From Pseudidiomarina tainanensis (GTDB lineage Bacteria > Pseudomonadota > Gammaproteobacteria > Enterobacterales > Alteromonadaceae), in contig NZ_PIQJ01000001.1 of NCBI RefSeq assembly GCF_004214835.1, positions 1,674,001 to 1,738,000 of the forward strand: 64,000 nucleotides of DNA, read 5' to 3'. Position numbers and translations under genes: made by a program. Shown in pieces: positions 1 to 9,001 of the stretch. The notes under the pieces are model-generated. The model saw only the letters and a list, made by a program, of their open reading frames with translations, was not told where the DNA came from and ran no database searches. Position 1 is the first letter of the stretch. Every line of letters begins with the position of its first letter.

Positions 1-635
1 GTTACACCATACCCTAACGATGTCGCGACTCCGAACACCGTACCAATTACCGCAAACACATCAACAATGTGGCCAATCGGGCCGTAAATTTTATCACCAA
101 TTAACGGATATAAGGCTGAACGTAGCGTTAACGGTAAGCCGTGGCGGTATGCAAAAAAGGCAAGAATGAGAGCTACAATGGCATAAATGGCCCATGCGTG
201 AAGTCCCCAATGAAAGAATGTAATTTTCATGGCTTCGCGTGCGGCTTCGACACTACCGGCTTCTGCAACGGGAGGGGCCAAAAAGTGCATGACTGGTTCG
301 GCCACACCGAAAAACATGAGACCAATACCCATACCGGCAGAGAATAGCATCGAAAACCAACTTATCTTGGAGTAATCAGGTGCTGAGTGGTCGGGACCTA
401 ACTTAATCGCCCCCATTTTGGAAAACCCAAGATAGAGCACGCTGATTAATATGATTGCGACAGCTAATACGTAAAACCAACTACCATTCTCTATGATAGC
501 AGCCTGAACAGATTGAAAAACTGCATCGGCGGTTTCGGGAACGACTGCTGCGAACAATAATATAAGGATGATAAGGCCAGCGGCACTATAGAAAACGGGT
601 GGGTTTAGTTTTGCAGGAGCGTTAGTATCATTCAT
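1..635 (-). CDS. BCCT family transporter, 5' part (cut by window edge)
   Basis: The first 211 residues of a betaine/choline/carnitine-type (BCCT) secondary transporter, an inner-membrane symporter for quaternary ammonium compatible solutes. Visible are a short cytoplasmic N-terminus, hydrophobic segments near residues 15-31, 53-70, 92-112 and 140-162, and the family's glycine-rich stretch GMGIGLMFFGVAEP at residues 101-114. The ATG at 635 has an AAGGA Shine-Dalgarno 7 nt upstream. A TATACT lies upstream near 679-684, but I see no good -35. The gene follows the S10 operon in the same direction, separated from it by an intrinsic terminator, so it is probably its own unit. Substrate cannot be told from this fragment. 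The C-terminal two thirds lie outside the window. Confidence 0.88.
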   Translation of the reverse strand, partial: MNDTNAPAKLNPPVFYSAAGLIILILLFAAVVPETADAVFQSVQAAIIENGSWFYVLAVAIILISVLYLGFSKMGAIKLGPDHSAPDYSKISWFSMLFSAGMGIGLMFFGVAEPVMHFLAPPVAEAGSVEAAREAMKITFFHWGLHAWAIYAIVALILAFFAYRHGLPLTLRSALYPLIGDKIYGPIGHIVDVFAVIGTVFGVATSLGYGV

Positions 636-703
636 TCTATGTCCTTGCTTGAATTGAAAAACTTGTAGTTAGTATAGCGGTGTTTAGGCAGATTTCCTGT
701 GCA

Positions 704-736
704 AATAAAAAAACGGCTACCCGAGGGTAGCCGTTT
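704..736 (-). terminator. Intrinsic terminator of the S10 operon
   Basis: Perfect 11-bp stem (711-721 with 726-736) closed by a CGAG tetraloop. On the minus strand it is followed by a run of T (complement of 704-713). It lies 26 nt after the rpsQ stop and before the BCCT gene, so transcription of the ribosomal operon should end here. Confidence 0.88.
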
Positions 737-761
737 CGCATTCACGTTAGTCTGTAATCGA

Positions 762-1025
762 TTAGATTACTTCAGCGCGCTCTACAATCTCAACAAGTGC
801 CCAAGACTTGGTCTTAGATACTGGACGAGTTTCGCGAATAATCACGGTATCGCCAGCTTTACACTCGTTGTTCTCGTCGTGTGCGTGTAACTTAGTGGTA
901 CGGGTAATGTACTTACCATATACCGGGTGTTTTACACGGCGGGTTACCGCAACAGTGATAGACTTGTCCATCTTGTCACTAGTAACACGACCTTGCAGAG
1001 TACGAACACGTTTTTCTTCAGCCAT
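762..1025 (-). CDS. rpsQ: 30S ribosomal protein S17
   Basis: Small-subunit protein S17, a primary binder of 16S rRNA (OB fold). It has 87 residues, close to the usual 84-88, and contains the family stretches [16 protein letters not shown] and [14 protein letters not shown]. It is the last gene of the S10 operon here; its start codon overlaps the rpmC stop by one base (TAATG), so translation is probably coupled. A terminator follows rather than rplN. Confidence 0.97.
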   Translation of the reverse strand: MAEEKRVRTLQGRVTSDKMDKSITVAVTRRVKHPVYGKYITRTTKLHAHDENNECKAGDTVIIRETRPVSKTKSWALVEIVERAEVI

Positions 1026-1216
1026 TACGCACCTGCCTTCTGATTCAAGATAGTTTTCACACGTGCGATATCACGACGCACTTGCTTCAACATGTGAGTT
1101 TGATTCAGCTGACCAGTGGCTGCTTGCATGCGCAGGTTAAACTGCTCACGACGCAAACCTAACAACTCTTCGTTCAGCTGCTCAACGGTTTTTTCTTTCA
1201 GTTCGTTCGCTTTCAT
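1025..1216 (-). CDS. rpmC: 50S ribosomal protein L29
   Basis: L29, a small helical hairpin protein near the peptide exit tunnel that helps dock trigger factor and SRP. The product has 63 residues, the standard length, with the typical [18 protein letters not shown] opening and the LNLRMQ-like segment. It overlaps rplP upstream and rpsQ downstream by one base each, consistent with tight translational coupling within the S10 operon. Confidence 0.97.
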   Translation of the reverse strand: MKANELKEKTVEQLNEELLGLRREQFNLRMQAATGQLNQTHMLKQVRRDIARVKTILNQKAGA

Positions 1217-1629
1217 TACATCACCGTCCGAGTCACAAAGGTGGTTTTGAATGGCAGCTTACGTGCCGCAAGGTCAAACGCTTCACGCGCCAACTCTTCC
1301 GAAACACCGTCCATTTCATACAGGACACGACCTGGCTGAATTTGAGCTACCCAGTATTCCACGCTACCTTTACCTTTACCCATACGCACTTCAAGAGGCT
1401 TCTGAGTGATTGGCTTGTCAGGGAACACGCGGATCCAAATTTTACCTTGACGTTTCACGTGACGCGTCATGGCACGACGAGCCGCTTCGATTTGGCGAGC
1501 AGTCATACGACCACGCTCAACCGATTTCAAACCGAAAGTACCGAAGCTAACTTTGTTACCTGCTTGCGCCAGACCGCGGTTACGGCCTTTGTGTACCTTA
1601 CGGAATTTAGTACGCTTTGGTTGTAACAT
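1216..1629 (-). CDS. rplP: 50S ribosomal protein L16
   Basis: L16, needed for peptidyl-transferase centre maturation and A-site tRNA positioning. The 137 residues match the family (about 136). The N-terminus [19 protein letters not shown] and the [19 protein letters not shown] loop are diagnostic; the latter includes the conserved arginine that is hydroxylated by RoxA in E. coli. It starts 11 nt after the rpsC stop. Confidence 0.98.
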   Translation of the reverse strand: MLQPKRTKFRKVHKGRNRGLAQAGNKVSFGTFGLKSVERGRMTARQIEAARRAMTRHVKRQGKIWIRVFPDKPITQKPLEVRMGKGKGSVEYWVAQIQPGRVLYEMDGVSEELAREAFDLAARKLPFKTTFVTRTVM

Positions 1630-1640
1630 ATCGTATCTCC

Positions 1641-2330
1641 TTACTTACGGCCTTTAGGGCGTTTTGCTGGAGCTGCTGGTTTTTCTTCAGCAACTGGCAT
1701 ACCGCCAAGAACTTCGCCTTTGAAGATCCATACTTTGATACCAATGATACCGTAAGTGGTGTTAGCTTCAGCGGTTGAATAGTCGATGTCCGCACGCAAT
1801 GTGTGCAATGGAACACGACCTTCGCGGTACCATTCGGTACGTGCGATTTCCGCGCCGCCTAAACGGCCGCTAACTTCAACTTTGATACCTTTGGCGCCAA
1901 GACGCATGGCGTTTTGTACCGCGCGCTTCATAGCACGACGGAACATTACACGACGCTCTAGCTGGCCAGCGATGTTTTCAGCAACCAGTTGTGAGTCAAG
2001 CTCAGGCTTGCGCACTTCTGAGATGTTGATTTGCGCAGGAACACCAGTCAGTTTAGAAACTGCTTGACGCAACTTCTCAACGTCTTCGCCTTTCTTACCA
2101 ATCACAACACCTGGACGTGCAGTGTGGATAGTCACGCGGATGCTCTTCGCTGGACGCTCGATGACGATACGTGAAACTGACGCGTTAGCCAGTTCTTTGT
2201 TCAACATCTTGCGAACCAAGTGATCGCTGTGCAGGTTATCAGCAAAATCTTTCGTATTCGCGAACCAGGTTGAATTCCATGGTTTGGTGATACCTAGGCG
2301 AATACCATTAGGATGTACTTTCTGACCCAT
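1641..2330 (-). CDS. rpsC: 30S ribosomal protein S3
   Basis: S3, a head protein of the small subunit that forms part of the mRNA entry site and its helicase activity. It has 229 residues. The KH type-2 domain shows the RNA-binding GKKG loop at residues 78-81 within [10 protein letters not shown]. The C-terminus is proline/lysine rich as usual. It follows rplV by 10 nt. Confidence 0.98.
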   Translation of the reverse strand: MGQKVHPNGIRLGITKPWNSTWFANTKDFADNLHSDHLVRKMLNKELANASVSRIVIERPAKSIRVTIHTARPGVVIGKKGEDVEKLRQAVSKLTGVPAQINISEVRKPELDSQLVAENIAGQLERRVMFRRAMKRAVQNAMRLGAKGIKVEVSGRLGGAEIARTEWYREGRVPLHTLRADIDYSTAEANTTYGIIGIKVWIFKGEVLGGMPVAEEKPAAPAKRPKGRK

Positions 2331-2340
2331 AATTTATCTC

Positions 2341-2673
2341 CTAGCTATCTGATACAACCACAGTAATGTGGCTGGTACGCTTAAAGATACGATCAGCACG
2401 ACCTTTCGCACGAGGCTTGATGCGTTTCATGGTTGGACCTTCGTCTACCATTACTTTAGCAACTTTTAACTCGTCGATGTCGGCACCTTCGTTGTGTTCA
2501 GCATTCGCGATAGCTGACTCCAACACCTTTTTCAGCAGCACAGCTGCGTCTTTAGGGCTGTAGTTCAAAATATCCAGCGCTTTCGCTACTGGCAAACCGC
2601 GAATCTGATCCGCTACCAAACGGCCCTTCTGCGCAGAAAGCTTGGCAAACTTGTGAATAGCAATAGCTTCCAT
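2341..2673 (-). CDS. rplV: 50S ribosomal protein L22
   Basis: L22 lines the nascent-peptide exit tunnel through its beta-hairpin. The 110 residues equal the E. coli length. The hairpin tip region ([20 protein letters not shown]) is intact, without the deletions known from macrolide-resistant mutants. It sits between rpsS and rpsC in canonical order. Confidence 0.98.
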   Translation of the reverse strand: MEAIAIHKFAKLSAQKGRLVADQIRGLPVAKALDILNYSPKDAAVLLKKVLESAIANAEHNEGADIDELKVAKVMVDEGPTMKRIKPRAKGRADRIFKRTSHITVVVSDS

Positions 2674-2685
2674 CTTATGTCTCCC

Positions 2686-2964
2686 TTAGCGTTTCTTCGC
2701 TTTCTTATCAGCGGCGTGGCCACGATAAGTGCGGGTTGGTGCGAATTCACCAAGCTTGTGACCAATCATTTCGTCAGAAACGAAAACTGGTACGTGCTGG
2801 CGACCGTTATGAACAGCGATAGTTAAGCCGATCATATCTGGGATAATCATTGAACGACGGGACCAAGTTTTAATTGGCTTTTTATCCCCGGCTTCCAACG
2901 CTTTCTCCACCTTATTCAGTAGGTGAAGGTCGATAAATGGACCTTTTTTAAGAGAACGTGGCAT
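2686..2964 (-). CDS. rpsS: 30S ribosomal protein S19
   Basis: S19, a head protein contacting S13 and the A-site finger. It has 92 residues with the universal [16 protein letters not shown] start and the [15 protein letters not shown] signature near the C-terminus. It is placed between rplB and rplV in the S10 operon. Confidence 0.98.
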   Translation of the reverse strand: MPRSLKKGPFIDLHLLNKVEKALEAGDKKPIKTWSRRSMIIPDMIGLTIAVHNGRQHVPVFVSDEMIGHKLGEFAPTRTYRGHAADKKAKKR

Positions 2965-2980
2965 GTCTAATCCTCAACTC

Positions 2981-3805
2981 TTATTTGTTGCGACGACGTA
3001 CGATGAACTTATCAGTACGCTTGTTCTTACGGGTCTTATAACCCTTAGTCGGAGTACCCCATGGAGTAACCGGATGACGGCCACCAGAAGTACGACCTTC
3101 ACCACCACCGTGTGGGTGATCAACTGGGTTCATCGCCACACCACGAACGGTAGGACGAACACCACGCCAGCGCTGCGCACCAGCTTTACCCAATTGACGC
3201 AGCATGTGCTCTGCGTTACCTACTTCACCGATGGTTGCACGGCAATCCGACTGGATGCGGCGCATTTCGCCAGAACGCAAACGTACAGTTACGTACGCGC
3301 CATCGCGAGCTAGAAGCTGTACTGACGCACCAGCTGAACGAGCCAACTGAGCACCTTTACCAGGCTTCATTTCAATAGCGTGAATCACTGAACCCACTGG
3401 GATATTGCGCAGTGGAAGTGCGTTACCGCTCTTAATCGGTGCATCTGAACCAGATACGATTTGATCGCCAGCTTTCATGCCTTTTGGCGCAAGAATGTAA
3501 CGACGTTCACCGTCTGCGTACAGAACCAAAGCGATGTTTGCTGAACGGTTTGGATCATATTCCAAACGCTCAACTTTCGCTGGGATACCGTCTTTGTCGC
3601 GTTTAAAGTCGACCATACGGTAGTGATGCTTGTGACCACCGCCAATGTGACGAACAGTAATACGACCATTATTGTTACGACCGCCTTTCTTGTTGTTTTT
3701 ATCCAACAACGGGGCGTAAGGCTTACCTTTGTACAGGTCTTCGTTAACCACTTTAACTACGTGGCGACGACCTGGAGACGTAGGCTTACACTTAACTAAT
3801 GCCAT
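2981..3805 (-). CDS. rplB: 50S ribosomal protein L2
   Basis: L2, a primary 23S rRNA binder essential for subunit association and peptidyl transfer. It has 274 residues. The C-terminal [18 protein letters not shown] segment carries the conserved histidine close to the peptidyl-transferase centre. The start [18 protein letters not shown] matches the family and is preceded by an AGGAG-type ribosome binding site. Confidence 0.98.
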   Translation of the reverse strand: MALVKCKPTSPGRRHVVKVVNEDLYKGKPYAPLLDKNNKKGGRNNNGRITVRHIGGGHKHHYRMVDFKRDKDGIPAKVERLEYDPNRSANIALVLYADGERRYILAPKGMKAGDQIVSGSDAPIKSGNALPLRNIPVGSVIHAIEMKPGKGAQLARSAGASVQLLARDGAYVTVRLRSGEMRRIQSDCRATIGEVGNAEHMLRQLGKAGAQRWRGVRPTVRGVAMNPVDHPHGGGEGRTSGGRHPVTPWGTPTKGYKTRKNKRTDKFIVRRRNK

Positions 3806-3819
3806 GTGAATTCCTCCTG

Positions 3820-4122
3820 TTACTCAGCGCCGCCGACGAAGTCGATGTCCGCACCTTCTTTCAGGGTGACATACGCTTTTTTCCAGTCGCTGCGCTTACC
3901 GAAGCGCATGCCGGTACGTTTGGTTTTGCCTTTTACGTTCACAGTGCGAACGCTATCAACCTCAACTTCAAACAACTTTTCAACAGCTGCTTTAATTTGT
4001 GGTTTAGTGGCGTCTTTCGCTACTTTGAACACGACAGTGTTAGCAGTTTCTGCAGTCACGGTAGACTTTTCAGAAACGTGAGGAGCCAGAATTACAGTCA
4101 GCAAACGTTCTTCGCGCATCAT
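3820..4122 (-). CDS. rplW: 50S ribosomal protein L23
   Basis: L23, the exit-tunnel rim protein that docks trigger factor and SRP. It has 100 residues, the standard length; [12 protein letters not shown] near the N-terminus and the internal [25 protein letters not shown] extension are characteristic. Its start overlaps the rplD stop by 4 nt (ATGA), indicating coupled translation. Confidence 0.98.
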   Translation of the reverse strand: MMREERLLTVILAPHVSEKSTVTAETANTVVFKVAKDATKPQIKAAVEKLFEVEVDSVRTVNVKGKTKRTGMRFGKRSDWKKAYVTLKEGADIDFVGGAE

Positions 4123-4724
4123 GATAATACCTCCTCGATTTGCTTCACTGCGTCAGCAGTCATCAAAACTTTCTCAAAAGCAATCAAGCTTACAGGGTCA
4201 AGACCTTGAACGTCGCGAACGTCAACTTTATGCAAGTTGCGTGCTGCTAAGAACAAGTTCTCATCAACTTCTTTAGTCACGATAAGAACGTCGTTCAAAT
4301 CCATAGACTTAAGCTGAGCTGCTAATGCTTTAGTTTTTGGTGATTCAACACCAAACTTCTCTACCACGATTAAACGATCTTGACGAACAAGTTCAGACAA
4401 GATGCTTTTCATAGCACCGCGGTACATTTTCTTGTTTACTTTTTGGTCGTGGCTGCGTGGTTTCGCTGCAAACGTAGTACCACCAGAGCGCCAAATTGGG
4501 CTACGGATAGTACCTGCGCGAGCGCGGCCAGTACCCTTCTGACGCCATGGCTTTTTGCCACCGCCAGATACTTCAGAACGCGTCTTTTGTGCTTTGGTGC
4601 CCTGACGAGCGCCCGCAGCATAAGCAACGACTACCTGATGAATCAGAGCTTCGTTGAACTCACGTCCAAAGGTAGCTTCGGAAACTTCAAGAGCGCCTTT
4701 TGCGTCTTTTAATGTTAATTCCAT
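4119..4724 (-). CDS. rplD: 50S ribosomal protein L4 (operon autoregulator in relatives)
   Basis: L4 binds 23S rRNA and lines the exit tunnel; in E. coli it also represses its own S10 operon by binding the leader. I chose the ATG at 4724 ([10 protein letters not shown], matching E. coli MELVLKDAQ) over an in-frame ATG at 4730. The GAGGAG Shine-Dalgarno lies only one or two bases from the first ATG but about 7 nt from the second. That gives 201 residues, the family length. The tunnel loop ([20 protein letters not shown]) is intact. Confidence 0.97.
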   Translation of the reverse strand: MELTLKDAKGALEVSEATFGREFNEALIHQVVVAYAAGARQGTKAQKTRSEVSGGGKKPWRQKGTGRARAGTIRSPIWRSGGTTFAAKPRSHDQKVNKKMYRGAMKSILSELVRQDRLIVVEKFGVESPKTKALAAQLKSMDLNDVLIVTKEVDENLFLAARNLHKVDVRDVQGLDPVSLIAFEKVLMTADAVKQIEEVLS

Positions 4725-4742
4725 CACCATTCTCCTCAGACG

Positions 4743-5387
4743 TTACGCCTTAGCCTTGACTGCTGGCTTGACGATTACATCGCCACCAATAGCACCAGGG
4801 ACAGCACCGCGAATCAGCAACAAGCCACGTTCTGCGTCAACACGTACAACGTCAAGCGTTTGTACTGTTACTTGCTTGTTACCCATTTGACCTGCCATCT
4901 TCTTGCCTTTGAATACCCGACCAGGAGACTGGTTTTGACCGATAGAACCCGGCGCACGATGCGACAACGAGTTACCATGGGTAGCGTCCTGAGTACGGAA
5001 ATTCCAGCGCTTAACAGCACCTTGGAAACCTTTACCTTTAGAGGTACCGGTAACGTCTACTTTTTTGGTGTCTGCAAAAATCTCTACAGTGATTTCAGAA
5101 CCCACTGCATAATCTTCACCTTCACCGTTCTCTAGGCGGAATTCCCAGAGACCGCGACCTGCTTCAACACCCGCTTTCGCGAAGTGACCAGCAAGTGGTT
5201 TTGTAACGCGGTTTGCTTTTTTAGTACCTGCAGTCACTTGAAGCGCGCGGTAACCGTCAGTTTCCTCAGTTTTCACCTGAGTCACACGGTTTGCTGTCAC
5301 TTCGATCACAGTAACAGGTACAGAAGCGCCGTCTTCTTGGAAGACGCGAGTCATTCCTACTTTACGACCGACTAGACCAATAGCCAT
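4743..5387 (-). CDS. rplC: 50S ribosomal protein L3
   Basis: L3, one of the two assembly-initiating 50S proteins, reaches into the peptidyl-transferase centre. It has 214 residues, near the E. coli 209. The central loop [20 protein letters not shown] contains the glutamine that PrmB methylates in E. coli. It follows rpsJ by 38 nt. Confidence 0.98.
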   Translation of the reverse strand: MAIGLVGRKVGMTRVFQEDGASVPVTVIEVTANRVTQVKTEETDGYRALQVTAGTKKANRVTKPLAGHFAKAGVEAGRGLWEFRLENGEGEDYAVGSEITVEIFADTKKVDVTGTSKGKGFQGAVKRWNFRTQDATHGNSLSHRAPGSIGQNQSPGRVFKGKKMAGQMGNKQVTVQTLDVVRVDAERGLLLIRGAVPGAIGGDVIVKPAVKAKA

Positions 5388-5425
5388 TGTTAAAACCTCT
5401 CGTGTGTAATCCTATTACTGCCCGC

Positions 5426-5743
<318 letters not shown>

Positions 5744-5782
5744 TCAAAGCCTCAATTAAAGAGCATTTAAAAAAGAGCACAG

Positions 5783-5816
5783 AAAAAAACCGACACCCTG
5801 GCAGCATACCGGGCGT
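5783..5816 (-). promoter_or_regulatory. S10-operon leader attenuator-like hairpin
   Basis: In the leader RNA read on the minus strand, an 8-bp stem (5809-5816 with 5793-5801, one bulged A) encloses a 7-nt loop and is followed by CGG and a run of seven U (complement of 5783-5789), about 46 nt before the rpsJ start. Position, shape and the approximately 175-nt total leader resemble the E. coli S10 leader, where L4 causes attenuation and translational repression. L4 control is inferred, not shown. Confidence 0.7.
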
Positions 5817-5918
5817 GGTATTTTCAACGAAAAATCCATTCAATCCCCTATCGGGACTGCTGTGGCAACCTAACACAGTTCACGAGAGCTCCAAGGAGTT
5901 CATCAACTGTGGCCGCGA

Positions 5919-5946
5919 ATTATACACTTTTACAGGGGAAAAGCAA
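5919..5946 (-). promoter_or_regulatory. Sigma70-type promoter of the S10 operon
   Basis: On the minus strand TTGCTT (5941-5946), a 16-bp spacer and a perfect TATAAT (5919-5924). Initiation would fall near 5912 and give a leader of about 175 nt to rpsJ. Confidence 0.8.
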
Positions 5947-5950
5947 GGAT

Positions 5951-6075
5951 GATATTAGCTATTGGATATTAGATATTCGGGCGGTTGAGGTGCATGTTTG
6001 TATGCGAGGAAATTGCGCTATCAGCCAAATTTCGAAATTGAAGATCTAATATCGAATATCTAACAGCTAATAGCG
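5951..6075. repeat. Inverted pair of degenerate heptamer arrays (consensus ATATTAG)
   Basis: Around 5952-5979 four consecutive 7-mers read ATATTAG, CTATTGG, ATATTAG, ATATTCG. Around 6045-6074 the reverse strand reads CTATTAG, CTGTTAG, ATATTCG, ATATTAG. The two arms flank about 65 bp of unrelated sequence and could form an imperfect stem-loop. The locus lies between the dipeptidase stop and the S10 promoter. I see no gene in 5947-6084. See also the related locus at 20001-20247. Confidence 0.7.
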
Positions 6076-6084
6076 CTTCTGGTA

Positions 6085-7284
6085 TTAGTGGTTGGCGGCG
6101 TAGGTTTCTACTTCGCGCCAAACACGAACGAAGTTCTTATACAGAATCTTCTCAATTTCTTCCTCGCTGTAGCCTCGATCAAGAAGGCCTTGAACCAAGT
6201 TTGGATAGGTCGACACATCTTTCAATCCAACCGGCAACGAGTCACCAACTCCGTCATAGTCTGAACCAATACCAATGAAATCAATGCCAACTAGATTCTT
6301 AACATGATCAATATGATCCAACACTTCTTCTAGCGTTGCGAATGGGAACGGATTTTTGGCACGAACTTCTGCAATTCGCTTCTCAGCTTCTTCACTACCT
6401 TCCCCGTACTGTTCGTTAATAGCCGCAATTTGCTTACGTACGATATCACCGTAACGGTTCGCTTGTTGCGTAACAAACGACGACCCGAAGTTAATCATGA
6501 TCACGCCACCGTTTTTCGCAAGGCCTTTGATCATCTCATCGCTCATGTTGCGCTCAAATCCTGGTGTGTAAGCACGCAACGATGAATGCGATGCAATAAC
6601 GGGCGTTTTTGATAATTCCACCGCTTGCCAGAACGCTTCGTCTGATACATGTGAAATATCAACCATAACACCCACATTATTCATCTCTTTCACTAACTCT
6701 TTACCAAACGGGCTTAAACCGTTCCACTGACGACGAATATCGTACGACGAGTCAGATATATGATTCGATTGACTATGCGCCAATGTAATGTAGCGAATAC
6801 CACGGTTATAAAACTCGTGTAAATTCTTGAGATCACCCTCTATCGGTGAGCCATTTTCCATTCCAAGAGCGATTGAAATCACGCCGCGCTCTTGTTGCTG
6901 CATCACTTGATCAACACTATAAGCCATTGCAAACTTATCCGGCGCCCGCCAGGCAATGGCTTCCATGCTATCAATGAGCTGATGTGCGAGTTGATAACTG
7001 GCTCCAGGTGTTTGCTCTAGCTGTGCCGGAATATAAATCGACATAAACGGAACATTCAGTCCGCCTTGCTTTGCGCGTGGGTAATCAAAATCACCGTTTG
7101 CTGTAGCACGGGTAACATCTTCCCATGCTTTATTGAGGCGATACGGTACATCGATATGCGTATCAATGATTAAATTTTTCTGCGCAATTTCATGCGCCTT
7201 TTCACTAGCTGTGTACTCTTGTGCAGTAGCAGCAGCCGTCAGACTTAGGGCGCCAACCAACCCCAACATAAGTGGCTTATTCAC
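6085..7284 (-). CDS. Secreted membrane-dipeptidase family (M19) peptidase
   Basis: Zinc dipeptidase of the renal dipeptidase family (M19), hydrolysing dipeptides, probably in the periplasm. It starts with GTG (GAGGAAG Shine-Dalgarno) and a signal peptide of about 21 residues ending ATAQ. The HxD metal motif is in DTHIDVP near residue 42; the later metal ligands are in LGMENGSP (Glu), ITLAHS and VDISHVSD (His), and GIGSDYDG marks the C-terminal active-site Asp. The 399 residues fit secreted bacterial M19 enzymes. It lies downstream of two small envelope proteins on the same strand and may share their transcript. Substrate preference unknown. Confidence 0.9.
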   Translation of the reverse strand: MNKPLMLGLVGALSLTAAATAQEYTASEKAHEIAQKNLIIDTHIDVPYRLNKAWEDVTRATANGDFDYPRAKQGGLNVPFMSIYIPAQLEQTPGASYQLAHQLIDSMEAIAWRAPDKFAMAYSVDQVMQQQERGVISIALGMENGSPIEGDLKNLHEFYNRGIRYITLAHSQSNHISDSSYDIRRQWNGLSPFGKELVKEMNNVGVMVDISHVSDEAFWQAVELSKTPVIASHSSLRAYTPGFERNMSDEMIKGLAKNGGVIMINFGSSFVTQQANRYGDIVRKQIAAINEQYGEGSEEAEKRIAEVRAKNPFPFATLEEVLDHIDHVKNLVGIDFIGIGSDYDGVGDSLPVGLKDVSTYPNLVQGLLDRGYSEEEIEKILYKNFVRVWREVETYAANH

Positions 7285-7350
7285 GCGACAACTTCCTCTT
7301 ATTATAAGAATTAACAGTGAAAATCAGCCTACCACATGTTTATGTTGCAT

Positions 7351-7467
7351 TCACTTGGATTTGTCGACGCTCATCGCAGTAGAGGCGATAACGACCGCAC
7401 CAGCAACCACGGTACCCAATACTGGTGCTGCCATCATTACCACAAGTAAACTGGATTGCATCCACAT
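7351..7467 (-). CDS. Small single-span membrane protein (38 aa), unknown
   Basis: A 38-residue product beginning MWMQSSLLVVMMAAPVLG and ending MSVDKSK. It is almost wholly one hydrophobic segment (residues 5-31), alanine/valine rich, with a short charged tail. The ATG at 7467 has a GAGGAA Shine-Dalgarno that overlaps the last codons and stop of the upstream gene, 4 nt away, so the two are probably translated together. I do not recognise a family. It could be a small membrane subunit or a modulator of the neighbouring envelope proteins; reality as a gene rests on the ribosome binding site, spacing and membrane-like composition. Confidence 0.55.
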   Translation of the reverse strand: MWMQSSLLVVMMAAPVLGTVVAGAVVIASTAMSVDKSK

Positions 7468-7471
7468 GCTG

Positions 7472-7750
7472 TTATTCCTCGTTGCCAGAAATTAATTCAA
7501 CTGCAACTTCGGCAACGTTATTCAACATGCGCGATGGATTCAGAGCTAGTTTTACTTCAGCAAAGTACTGCATCAATTCAAGTTGATTTTCAGTTTTAAC
7601 TTGTTTGCGCGTATTACTAACTTCTTGAGAAATACTTTGCGTTAAATATGATTCGAGATTGCTGTCGGTTTGTTGTTCTTGTTCTTGCGCTTGCGCTGAA
7701 CCAAATAACAAAGCTGATGCAACAACGATTGAAGTGATTGTGGTTTTCAT
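7472..7750 (-). CDS. Small exported protein (92 aa), unknown
   Basis: The product starts with a clear Sec signal peptide (MKTTITSIVVASALLFGSAQAQ, cleavage after AQA near residue 21). The mature part of about 70 residues is Gln/Glu rich, predicted helical and without cysteine, ending VELISGNEE. I recognise no family. AGGAGA precedes the ATG. Immediately upstream is a 24-bp perfect palindrome (7772-7795). It is followed 4 nt later by the 38-residue membrane protein and then by the dipeptidase on the same strand, so a small envelope operon is likely. Confidence 0.75.
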   Translation of the reverse strand: MKTTITSIVVASALLFGSAQAQEQEQQTDSNLESYLTQSISQEVSNTRKQVKTENQLELMQYFAEVKLALNPSRMLNNVAEVAVELISGNEE

Positions 7751-7771
7751 GGGTCATCTCCTAGTTTGTGT

Positions 7772-7795
7772 TATTGACTAATTATTTAGTCAATA
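7772..7795. promoter_or_regulatory. 24-bp palindrome, candidate operator/promoter
   Basis: Perfect 10-bp arms TATTGACTAA / TTAGTCAATA around a 4-bp centre, 22 nt upstream of the start of the 92-residue exported protein. On the minus strand a TTGCTT at about 17 bp from TAATTA would place a -10 inside the palindrome, so a dimeric repressor could block it. The binding protein is unknown. Confidence 0.55.
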
Positions 7796-7926
7796 GGAGA
7801 TAAGCAAAGGTTGTGCCAACTTTTACAAAAAAGATTTTTATTTATGTTTTTATATTTATTTCAATAACTTAATTTATCTATTTTTAATTCGGAATAGCGC
7901 AAGACTAAATTGATGCAAAATAAAAG

Positions 7927-8949
7927 CTAACTCATTTCGTTTGTGAAATTAGCTAAATTTTCGGCAAAATGCGCACGTGCTGACATAACTTCCGCATAGG
8001 CTGCGTCAAGTACAGGGCGAGCGGCGATGGCTTGAGGACCAAGTTGACTGAGTACTTGGCGCCATTTTTTCGCACCGGGACCACCTTGAAATAAGCCAAT
8101 CATGTGTCGCAATACGTGCCATGGGCGGCCACCTTGCTCAACATGGCGGTCTGTGTACGCGATCATAGTCTCGATAACGGCTTCGACATCAACATGACGT
8201 TGATGACCTAATAACTCATCGAACTGGGTTAGAAGATAAGGATTTTGATAAGCCTCGCGGCCAATCATTACGCCATCAACATACTGCAGATGGGTATTAA
8301 TTTCGGCGAGCGTTTTAATACCGCCGTTAATTGAGATGTGCAGATGTGGGAAACGTTCCTTCATACGATAAACGCGGTCGTAACGTAACGGCGGAACATC
8401 ACGGTTTTGCTTCGGGCTTAAGCCTTTTAGCCACGCATTGCGCGCATGTAAGGTGAAGTGCTGGCATCCGGCATCCATCACCGGTTCAAGAAACGCCTGA
8501 AGATACTCATCGCTGTCATGCTCATCAATGCCCAGCCGCGTTTTGACTGAAACAATTGTATTTGGCGCCGCTTCGCGCATTGCCTTTACACATGCAGCAA
8601 CAGTATCAGGTTCGGCCATCAGACAAGCGCCAAAACTACCGTTTTGCACACGGTCTGAAGGACAACCGACATTAATATTTACTTCGTGATAGCCACGCTC
8701 AGCCGCCCGTGCGGTGCACTCTGCCATTGCGCCAGGATCACTGCCACCGAGTTGCAAAACGACAGGTTGCTCTTCAGAGTTAAACTGTAAAAAGTCCATC
8801 TTGCCGTGAATTATCGCGCCCGTCGTCACCATTTCAGTGTATAACACGGATTTTTTAGTCAATAACCGATGAAAATACCGACAATGCCGATCGGTCCAAT
8901 CGAGCATCGGCGCAATAGCAATCAACTTGTCGGCATCATAGTAATTCAT
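7927..8949 (-). CDS. dusA: tRNA-dihydrouridine(20/20a) synthase
   Basis: FMN-dependent reductase that makes dihydrouridine at U20/U20a in tRNA. It is a TIM barrel followed by a helical C-terminal domain, 340 residues. Diagnostic segments are IAPMLDWTDRHCR at the N-terminus, NVGCPSDRVQNGSFGACLM with the catalytic cysteine (FGACL), VSVKTRLGID, and GVMIGREAYQNPYL. NVGCPSD and GREAYQNP point to DusA rather than DusB or DusC. Its start is 53 nt from the upstream amidase stop on the same strand. Confidence 0.95.
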   Translation of the reverse strand: MNYYDADKLIAIAPMLDWTDRHCRYFHRLLTKKSVLYTEMVTTGAIIHGKMDFLQFNSEEQPVVLQLGGSDPGAMAECTARAAERGYHEVNINVGCPSDRVQNGSFGACLMAEPDTVAACVKAMREAAPNTIVSVKTRLGIDEHDSDEYLQAFLEPVMDAGCQHFTLHARNAWLKGLSPKQNRDVPPLRYDRVYRMKERFPHLHISINGGIKTLAEINTHLQYVDGVMIGREAYQNPYLLTQFDELLGHQRHVDVEAVIETMIAYTDRHVEQGGRPWHVLRHMIGLFQGGPGAKKWRQVLSQLGPQAIAARPVLDAAYAEVMSARAHFAENLANFTNEMS

Positions 8950-9001
8950 CGTACGTCTTCACAGCGGCTTAAATTCGAGCGCGCGATTCTACCATTCTCT
9001 C

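Noticed and set aside
5947-6084. A small gene in the gap before the dipeptidase
   Set aside because: Only stop-rich AT repeats are present, with no ribosome binding site.
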